This document shows, in pieces, positions 1 to 4,896 of a DNA stretch of 9,846 nucleotides. Under the pieces are notes generated by a model, which was given only the letters and a program-made list of their open reading frames with translations, did no database searches and was not told the DNA's origin. Source of the DNA: Candidatus Izemoplasma sp. (GTDB taxonomy: Bacteria; Bacillota_I; Bacilli_A; Izemoplasmatales; Izemoplasmataceae); assembly GCA_021736285.1 (NCBI GenBank), contig JAIPGE010000042.1, forward strand, positions 1-9,846. The letters are read 5' to 3'. Numbering within the stretch: position 1 is the first letter of the stretch; every line of letters begins with the position of its first letter. The position numbers were made by a program, and so were the translations under genes.

Positions 1-949
1 AATGAAGTACTTTAGAAACCATGATTCCCACAATAATTAATCCTATCGAGGCAATTAACAAACTTAATAGTATGTTCATCGCACGACCACCTGCTAGTTC
101 GGCATAAATCGCACCACTACGCATATTGTTAATTGTTAATGTGACATTCGTTACATACGGTAATTCGTTATCGTGAATGGTGTTTGTCACTTGCTTTGTA
201 AATGTATCATCATCAAGGGATGTTGTTCCAGCGACTGTAAATCCAATTGGACTTGATAATTGTTCAAATTCAGTGTCGATTACTGTGCCAATGGTTTGAG
301 ATTTGTTGTCAATGATTAAGTCACTAGAAAGGATTGTTAAACTATAATCAGGGAAGAGTGTATACCCCGATATTTGATAACTCTTAGCGTTGATGGTCAA
401 TGTGTCACCAATCGCCAAATCGTGCTTTTGAGCAAATATCTCAGTCACGGTAATCTCTGAGGAATTGCTAGGAAGTTGCCCACTGATTAAATAAGTTTGA
501 TTGATCTCATCATTTTGTTTTAAGATACGCATTCGAGTCGATGTGTTGTTATAATTGAAATAGACATCTTTATATTCTCGTAGTTCTAATGTGATGTCTT
601 GATATGTTGTTTTTATGGCATCTAGTCTAGCATTAAGTACGCTATCATAACAAGATTGATCGATTTCATAGAGCGCACTCACTGTATAAATATCTGGATG
701 AGAAGTTAAAACAGTTGGACACGATGCTTCAATTACTTGATAATCTTTTGTAAATAGTCCATCCGCTAATTCCATTGCGAAATCTTCTTGATTGGCTGCT
801 TCAAAATATGTTTCAGTTGGCTCAAGCAAGTTCTTAACACTATAATCCATCATTGTATAAATGAAACTACTCAAAGTTATAATAACACCGAGTAAGATCA
901 GTTGAACCCATTTTTTCTTTAGGGTTCTTAAGACATTTAGAAATAACAT
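1..949 (-). CDS. ABC transporter permease, FtsX/MacB-like (partial, 3' end outside window)
   Basis: The frame is open from an ATG at 949 to the window edge: 316 residues with no stop. A first membrane segment lies at about residues 14-34, after a basic KKK. A long extracytoplasmic region follows (about 35-288). It carries the MacB-type core pattern: GQLPSNSSEITVTE near 157-170, IGDTLTI near 180-186 and SGYTLFPDYS near 194-203. A second membrane segment (about 291-312) probably opens the FtsX domain, and the rest is lost. The start lies one base after the stop of the ATPase gene, and a GGGG ribosome site sits inside that gene's last codons, so the two are translationally linked. By family, such permeases pair with LolD/MacB-type ATPases to move peptides, lipids or drugs out of the membrane. 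The substrate here is unknown. Full length cannot be judged; a visible core domain of about 250 residues suits a MacB-like or larger two-FtsX-domain permease. Confidence 0.88.
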   Translation of the reverse strand, partial: MLFLNVLRTLKKKWVQLILLGVIITLSSFIYTMMDYSVKNLLEPTETYFEAANQEDFAMELADGLFTKDYQVIEASCPTVLTSHPDIYTVSALYEIDQSCYDSVLNARLDAIKTTYQDITLELREYKDVYFNYNNTSTRMRILKQNDEINQTYLISGQLPSNSSEITVTEIFAQKHDLAIGDTLTINAKSYQISGYTLFPDYSLTILSSDLIIDNKSQTIGTVIDTEFEQLSSPIGFTVAGTTSLDDDTFTKQVTNTIHDNELPYVTNVTLTINNMRSGAIYAELAGGRAMNILLSLLIASIGLIIVGIMVSKVLH

Positions 950-950
950 A

Positions 951-1655
951 CTATCCCCAATCGATATCTTTGGCTTTACGTTTCTTATGATTGGTGATGA
1001 TGTCAGTGACTTCTCCAGAATTCAGTTTGACAATCCGATCAGCAATATGAGCAATGTTAGGATTGTGTGTAATTAAACAAATTGTCGTATTATATGTTTT
1101 GTTCAAGTTTTCAAGAACCGTGAGAATTGCTTTTGCTGTTGCTTCATCTAAGGCACCTGTCGGTTCATCACAAAAGAGTACTTTTGGTTTTTTAACAACA
1201 GCTCTTGCTATACTGACACGTTGTTGTTCACCACCACTTAATTGATATGGATATTTGTCAATATTCGGTGTAAGTCCGACTTGGTCAATCACTTCTTTTG
1301 TTGCAAAAGGATCACGACTAACAGCGCGTCCTACCTCGACATTTTCTTGGACATTAAGTGTTTGTAATAAATTGTATTGTTGAAAAATAAAACCTAAGTG
1401 ATCACGTCTGAATTTTGTTAATTCTTTGGTCGACATATCACTGATTGTATCGCTATCAATTTCAATCGTTCCACTACTTGGTAAATCAAGACCACTACAT
1501 ACATTTAAGAGTGTCGATTTGCCACTTCCACTTGGTCCCAAAATAGCTACAATTTCACCATTATCAAATGATAGTGATACATCTTTTAATGCGTGCGTTT
1601 CAACTTCACCAGAGACATAAACCTTAGAGACATTTTCTAACCTAATACTCATCAT
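951..1655 (-). CDS. ABC transporter ATP-binding protein, LolD/MacB family
   Basis: A complete 234-residue nucleotide-binding subunit that powers the adjacent permease. Walker A GPSGSGKST is at 40-48, the Q-loop FQQYNLL at 91-97, the signature LSGGEQQRV at 139-147, Walker B VLFCDEP at 159-165, the D-loop GALD at 167-170 and the switch histidine at H197. The spacing and the sequence DEPTGALD are typical of the MacB/LolD/FtsE group of exporters rather than nutrient importers. The short basic tail (KKRKAKDIDWG) follows the conserved domain. The ribosome site AGGAGG (1661-1666) overlaps the tetR stop codon. Two consecutive ATG codons follow, at 1655 and 1652. Spacing is 5 nt to the first and 8 nt to the second, so the real start may be 1652, one residue shorter. 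The gene sits between the TetR gene and the permease gene in one operon, which suggests an inducible exporter, but nothing here shows the cargo. Confidence 0.95.
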   Translation of the reverse strand: MMSIRLENVSKVYVSGEVETHALKDVSLSFDNGEIVAILGPSGSGKSTLLNVCSGLDLPSSGTIEIDSDTISDMSTKELTKFRRDHLGFIFQQYNLLQTLNVQENVEVGRAVSRDPFATKEVIDQVGLTPNIDKYPYQLSGGEQQRVSIARAVVKKPKVLFCDEPTGALDEATAKAILTVLENLNKTYNTTICLITHNPNIAHIADRIVKLNSGEVTDIITNHKKRKAKDIDWG

Positions 1656-1660
1656 TGATT

Positions 1661-1666
1661 CCTCCT
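1661..1666 (-). promoter_or_regulatory. Ribosome binding site of the ABC ATPase gene, overlapping the tetR stop
   Basis: The minus strand reads TAGGAGGAATCAATGATG. The TAG is the stop of the upstream repressor gene and shares bases with the AGGAGG core. Ribosomes finishing the repressor therefore end on the next gene's ribosome site, which supports translational coupling. The two ATG codons in tandem leave a one-codon uncertainty in the ATPase start. Confidence 0.85.
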
Positions 1667-2273
1667 ACATTCTACCGTCTAATAAGACATATATTTTTTG
1701 ATTGATGCGTTCAAATGTTTCTGTTTTCGTACGTGATGCATCATAGACATACATCATTAATTCGTACGCCATCATACTATAAATCATTTCACTGATTAAT
1801 TTGGGATTAAGATGTAAAAAATATCCTTTGCTTTGCATCCTTATAAAGTAGTGTTCGATCGATGCCATATACTGAAAATCAATCTCGGCGTAGCGTCTTA
1901 GTTTGTCTGGTTTTTTCTTGGCCAACTTAATTGCTGCTAAAGCTAGTTCGCCAAGGATACGTTTTGGCAACTTCAGCACCAGATGCAACATTCGTTGCAT
2001 TTCTTTTATGAGTGCATCTGACACATCTTTTTCGGTAAAGGTATCTGCTACATGGATTGTATTAAGTGTTCTAACATTTTTCCCTATTGTTTCAAAAAAG
2101 AGATCTGTTTTTGAGTCAAAATAATTAAATAGTGTGCCTTCAGCAATACCGACTTCTTTCGCAATTGCTTTGGTTGATGTGTTTTCAAATCCCTGTTCTA
2201 AGAAGCGTTTTGATGCCACTTCAATGATTCTTTCTTTGCGTGCGACTTGTTGCTGTTTAGTTGTTCTAGCCAT
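1665..2273 (-). CDS. TetR/AcrR-family transcriptional repressor
   Basis: A 202-residue protein, the normal TetR length. The N-terminal DNA-binding domain is clear: RKERIIEVASKRFLEQGFENTS at about 12-33, then the helix-turn-helix STKAIAKEVGIAEGTLFNYF (about 33-52), ending in the family's NYF(x)SK motif. Residues 60-202 form a helical ligand-binding and dimerisation region with no recognisable ligand signature, which is normal because this part diverges quickly. It is the first gene of an operon with an ABC ATPase and permease. By family precedent it represses its own promoter and releases DNA when it binds a compound that the transporter exports or responds to. A palindrome overlaps the promoter at 2287-2304. 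The start ATG at 2273 follows AGGAGGTGAGGT, a strong ribosome site. The ligand cannot be inferred. Confidence 0.93.
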   Translation of the reverse strand: MARTTKQQQVARKERIIEVASKRFLEQGFENTSTKAIAKEVGIAEGTLFNYFDSKTDLFFETIGKNVRTLNTIHVADTFTEKDVSDALIKEMQRMLHLVLKLPKRILGELALAAIKLAKKKPDKLRRYAEIDFQYMASIEHYFIRMQSKGYFLHLNPKLISEMIYSMMAYELMMYVYDASRTKTETFERINQKIYVLLDGRM

Positions 2274-2286
2274 ACCTCACCTCCTA

Positions 2287-2304
2287 ATATGAGTACACTC
2301 ATAT
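2287..2304. promoter_or_regulatory. Probable TetR operator (palindrome)
   Basis: On the minus strand this reads ATATGAGT-GT-ACTCATAT: two perfect 8-bp arms around a 2-bp centre. It overlaps the last bases of the tetR -10 box and covers the expected transcription start. Symmetric sites of this size with TGAGT/ACTCA-like half sites are common for TetR-family repressors. Its place between promoter and ribosome site makes autorepression the simplest reading. Binding by this particular repressor is inference. Confidence 0.72.
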
Positions 2305-2331
2305 AATAACTGGTTTTGCAATTTTTTGCAA
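2303..2331 (-). promoter_or_regulatory. Sigma-A-type promoter of the tetR-ABC operon
   Basis: The -35 box TTGCAA (2331-2326) and -10 box TATTAT (2308-2303) are separated by exactly 17 bp. A second TTGCAA lies 10 bp downstream of the first (2321-2316), giving an A-rich repeat in phase with the helix turn. The -35 box directly abuts the rlmN terminator, so the export operon should be insulated from rlmN transcription. Confidence 0.72.
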
Positions 2332-2361
2332 GAAAAAAAGACAATGTTAGCCATTGCCTTT
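2331..2361 (-). terminator. Rho-independent terminator of rlmN
   Basis: The minus strand forms a 10-bp stem, AAAGGCAATG with CATTGTCTTT, containing one G-U pair and a 5-nt loop. It is followed by a run of seven T (2339-2333), part of which also serves as the stem's closing bases. The rlmN stop codon TAA (2349-2347) lies in the loop, so the last codons of rlmN form the ascending arm. Confidence 0.82.
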
Positions 2362-3378
2362 GATGTCTTTTGAACGGAGTTGACCACATGCGGCATCAAT
2401 ATCTCCACCCTTTTCATGCCGTAAAGTCGCAGTAATACCACGCTTCATTAAACGGTCATGAAATGCTTTTGCTTGATCATTTGGTGTGCCTTTATAGTTG
2501 AATTCATCAACAGGATTATAACGAATTAAGTTGACATAACAATTGATTCCCCGTAATAGATTACTGAGTTCATCTGCGTATTTCAAGTCATCGTTAACCC
2601 CTGCCAATAAGATATATTCAAACGTCACACGACGGTTCGTTTCCTTGATATAATAATGGACTGCTTTCAATAATTTTTCAATAGGATACACTTTATTGAT
2701 TGTCATAATTTTTGTTCTTAATGCATTGTTTGGGGCGTGTAAACTGATTGCTAAGTTAACTTGTTTTGGATCTTTTGCAAAATCATAAATACGAGGGACA
2801 ATACCACTTGTTGATACTGTAATATGACGGGCCCCAATTTCAAGTCCATAAGGACTATTGATAATATCAATAAACGCCATTGTGTGATCATAATTTTCAA
2901 ATGGTTCACCAATACCCATCACAACGACATGACTAATCCGTTTCTTAATCAACCGTTTAACCGTTACGATCTGTTGGACCATTTCTCCACGGGTAAGATC
3001 CCGTGTTTTTTTATATAACCCTGATGCACAAAAACTACATCCCATATTACAACCAATTTGCGACGTCACACAAATACTGTTTCCATAATTGTGCTTCATT
3101 AAAACAGTTTCAATAACTTGGCCATCTGACAGTCGAAACAAAAATTTTTCAGTGACATCAGAACTGATTTGATGTGAGACAACCGTTAGTGGTTCAATCA
3201 AAAATGATTTGTTTAAATAGGCCCGTAATGGTTTACTTAGATTGCTCATCTGATCAAAATTTGTTCCACCTTTTTTATAAATCCAATCAAACACTTGTCT
3301 TGCATTAAATGTCTTAAATCCATTTTCGACAAGATGTGTTTCAAGATTGTTTAATGTATAATTAAATAAATTATTCAT
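2347..3378 (-). CDS. rlmN: Dual-specificity RNA methyltransferase RlmN (23S rRNA A2503 / tRNA A37, radical SAM)
   Basis: A 343-residue radical SAM enzyme that by family methylates C2 of A2503 in 23S rRNA and of A37 in certain tRNAs. The iron-sulfur motif CNMGCSFC gives C110, C114 and C117. The SAM-binding GEP motif (MGIGEPFEN) is at about 154-162, followed by IGARHITVSTSGIVP and AISLHAPNN. The methyl-carrier cysteine is C331 in DIDAACGQL. The N-terminal helical domain with ARQVFDWIY and MSNLSKPLR is typical. The frame stays open upstream to an ATG at 3483, but 3378 is the better start: AAGGAG lies 6 nt ahead of it, the family aligns from there, and the predicted transcription start lies downstream of 3483. 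The motif NLIRYNP (about 283-289) differs from the more usual NLIP of RlmN. The gene appears monocistronic and is divergent from a MocR-type regulator. Confidence 0.95.
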   Translation of the reverse strand: MNNLFNYTLNNLETHLVENGFKTFNARQVFDWIYKKGGTNFDQMSNLSKPLRAYLNKSFLIEPLTVVSHQISSDVTEKFLFRLSDGQVIETVLMKHNYGNSICVTSQIGCNMGCSFCASGLYKKTRDLTRGEMVQQIVTVKRLIKKRISHVVVMGIGEPFENYDHTMAFIDIINSPYGLEIGARHITVSTSGIVPRIYDFAKDPKQVNLAISLHAPNNALRTKIMTINKVYPIEKLLKAVHYYIKETNRRVTFEYILLAGVNDDLKYADELSNLLRGINCYVNLIRYNPVDEFNYKGTPNDQAKAFHDRLMKRGITATLRHEKGGDIDAACGQLRSKDIKGNG

Positions 3379-3384
3379 AAAATA

Positions 3385-3390
3385 CTCCTT
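3385..3390 (-). promoter_or_regulatory. Ribosome binding site deciding the rlmN start
   Basis: The minus strand reads AAGGAG-TATTTT-ATG, giving 6-nt spacing to the ATG at 3378. No comparable site precedes the upstream in-frame ATG at 3483. This supports the shorter, 343-residue protein. Confidence 0.85.
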
Positions 3391-3450
3391 TTGTATATCA
3401 TAATGTTCGCCATTTATCACGACAGTATATAACTGCCATGTGCGTAATAT

Positions 3451-3478
3451 ATTGTAGCATACTTCATTTATAATGCAA
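3451..3478 (-). promoter_or_regulatory. Promoter of rlmN
   Basis: On the minus strand the -10 box is TACAAT (3456-3451), preceded by an extended TGC (3459-3457). A weak -35 box TTGCAT (3478-3473) lies 16 bp upstream. Transcription would begin near 3444, leaving a leader of about 65 nt. That leader contains a small hairpin (3437-3421: GGCAGT, 5-nt loop, ACTGTC). A start there excludes translation from the ATG at 3483. Confidence 0.65.
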
Positions 3479-3485
3479 TACATAA

Positions 3486-3548
3486 TGGTTTAATAGATTG
3501 TTATTTCGGATAAGATACGCTATAATATTGACTGTGTTATATAAACCA
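3486..3548. repeat. Inverted repeat flanking the MocR-gene promoter
   Basis: TGGTTTA (3486-3492) and its exact reverse complement TAAACCA (3542-3548) bracket the predicted plus-strand promoter. The first copy lies between the divergent -35 boxes and the second just downstream of the likely start site. MocR/GntR regulators often bind paired short sites around their own promoters, so these are candidate half-sites. Seven-base matches are weak evidence in AT-rich DNA. Confidence 0.35.
3498..3526 (+). promoter_or_regulatory. Promoter of the MocR-type regulator gene
   Basis: The -35 box TTGTTA (3498-3503) and a perfect -10 box TATAAT (3521-3526) are separated by 17 bp. Transcription would start near 3533, giving a leader of about 40 nt. 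It lies back to back with the rlmN promoter; the two -35 boxes are about 19 bp apart. Confidence 0.75.
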
Positions 3549-3573
3549 CTATTCTTAAATTGGAGATGGTCAG

Positions 3574-4863
3574 ATGTCAGAAAAACGACTCTATGAACAA
3601 GTCTATGACGCAATTAAAGAAAACATCTTAAACGACTACTACAAAGCCCACACAAAACTTGAATCAATCCGAAATTATGCCAAAAAACACAACATCTCAA
3701 CCACAACAGTTGAGAAAGCCTATAATCAACTTGCTGTTGAAGGGTACATTGCTTCACGTCCACGCAGTGGGTATTATGTGACGGATATCACTAAAATTAA
3801 AAAGCAATTTCAATCAGTTACACTCACTCCAATTGCGTATCACCCACACCCGAATGATAGAATTACACCATGTATGTTTGAAACTAAAGCGTATAAAAAG
3901 ACTGTTAATCATGTCTTAAACTATGACACAGAGACATTATTGTCCCCGTGTCATCCCAGTGGTGAACCACGTTTACGCGAACAAATTCAAAGATTTTTAA
4001 GAGAAGAACGGAATGTGTTATGTGATGTCAACCAAATTGTTGTAGGCGCAGGAATTCAGTCATTATTACACATTTTACTTGGCATTACACAAAATAATAA
4101 CGTGATGTATCTAACACCTGAGTTTACCAAGGCAATTAATATTTTCAGACAATACCAGTATACGTTGATTGAAAAGGCATCTTTTTTAGATTTACTCAAT
4201 ACACCATCAGACTTTTTATATATCTCACCTTCAAATATGTATCCGAGTGGTGAAATCTTAAAAGTGAGTGACCGGAATAAATTAATTACATGGGCGCATG
4301 ACTATGATGCTTATATTATTGAAGATGATTATAACTATCTAATGCGCTACAATAGTCAAGTCATTCCCGCCATTCAGAGTTTTGATGAGAGTCATGTCAT
4401 TTATATTGGTTCCTTTTCAAAAACACTATTGCCATCACTTAGAATGAGCTATATGGTTCTACCACCAAAACTATATGCGTTATATCAAAAAAAATATTTT
4501 AATTTTGCACAAGGCGTTAGTAAATTAGAACAACTCAGTATTGCTTATTTTATGGAAAGTGGGCTTTATTATCGTCACTTAAAAAAATTATCTAAATTAT
4601 ATAAAGATAAAAATGAAATCCTATTACATGAAATAGCGCATTACCAGTCAGACCAATTCACGATTCGATCAACGGACGCAAACTTACATTTGGTTTTTGA
4701 CTTTAAACAAAAGAAAGATTGCCAAACGTTTATTAAAAACTGTCATAACTTATCTTATAAATACCAAAAAATCATTGGTACCAACAGTATTATATTTCCT
4801 TATTCTGGAATTGAGAACACAGCCATTCCTAAAATCACAAAAGCGCTTCTAAAAAACATATAA
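3574..4863 (+). CDS. MocR-family regulator (GntR wHTH + PLP aminotransferase-like domain)
   Basis: A 429-residue fusion of a GntR winged helix-turn-helix (about 1-71: LYEQVYDAIKENIL, ISTTTVEKAYNQLAVEGYI, then the wing RPRSGYYV) to a fold-type I aminotransferase-like domain (about 100-429). PLP-site features are visible: PSGEPRLRE (128-136), SPSNMYPSG (218-226), EDDYN (250-254, acid for the pyridine nitrogen) and SFSKTLLPSLR (280-290), in which K283 is the predicted Schiff-base lysine. Proteins of this type (PdxR, GabR, TauR) sense PLP or amino-compound adducts and regulate nearby or divergent genes. Here the divergent neighbour is rlmN, and no vitamin B6, GABA or taurine gene is in view, so the effector and target are unknown. 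The inter-domain linker is short. GGAG (3562-3565) lies 8 nt before the ATG. It is the only plus-strand gene in the window and ends in its own terminator. Confidence 0.92.
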   Translation: MSEKRLYEQVYDAIKENILNDYYKAHTKLESIRNYAKKHNISTTTVEKAYNQLAVEGYIASRPRSGYYVTDITKIKKQFQSVTLTPIAYHPHPNDRITPCMFETKAYKKTVNHVLNYDTETLLSPCHPSGEPRLREQIQRFLREERNVLCDVNQIVVGAGIQSLLHILLGITQNNNVMYLTPEFTKAINIFRQYQYTLIEKASFLDLLNTPSDFLYISPSNMYPSGEILKVSDRNKLITWAHDYDAYIIEDDYNYLMRYNSQVIPAIQSFDESHVIYIGSFSKTLLPSLRMSYMVLPPKLYALYQKKYFNFAQGVSKLEQLSIAYFMESGLYYRHLKKLSKLYKDKNEILLHEIAHYQSDQFTIRSTDANLHLVFDFKQKKDCQTFIKNCHNLSYKYQKIIGTNSIIFPYSGIENTAIPKITKALLKNI

Positions 4864-4896
4864 CTCCAAGTTTTTAACCTTGGAGTTATTTTTTTT
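4861..4896 (+). terminator. Terminator shared by the convergent MocR and pheT genes
   Basis: TAACTCCAAG (4861-4870) pairs perfectly with CTTGGAGTTA (4879-4888) around an 8-nt loop, followed by eight T (4889-4896). The MocR stop codon TAA forms the first bases of the stem. Read on the minus strand, the same stem is preceded by A and followed by TATGTTTTTT, so it probably also stops pheT transcripts, though less sharply. The T-run touches the pheT stop codon at 4895. Confidence 0.9.

Noticed and set aside
1054..2124. Plus-strand frames of 60-75 codons opposite the ABC ATPase and tetR genes
   Set aside because: They are antisense to strongly conserved genes, lack convincing ribosome sites and have no recognisable domains. 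The same holds for the plus-strand frames near 2824-3018, 5536-5739, 6810-7304 and 8666-9060.
2198..2389. 63-codon minus-strand frame spanning the rlmN end and tetR start
   Set aside because: It crosses a terminator, promoter and operator in a different frame from two clear genes, and shows no family features.
2347..3378. A Cfr-type antibiotic-resistance methyltransferase
   Set aside because: Despite NLIRYNP, the diagnostic stretches around the GEP motif and the C-terminal DIDAACGQLRSK match RlmN, and the gene is a single chromosomal unit with no mobile-element context.
3421..3437. Small hairpin in the rlmN leader as a riboswitch or operator
   Set aside because: Only 6 bp with one G-U pair and no surrounding conserved structure. 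It is too weak to call.
3379..3483. 35-residue N-terminal extension of rlmN from the ATG at 3483
   Set aside because: It has no ribosome site and no family similarity, and the predicted rlmN promoter lies inside it. ATG 3378 has AAGGAG at 6 nt.
3574..4863. A metabolic aminotransferase
   Set aside because: The first 70 residues are a GntR winged helix-turn-helix, which makes it a MocR regulator. Retained PLP residues in this family serve sensing.
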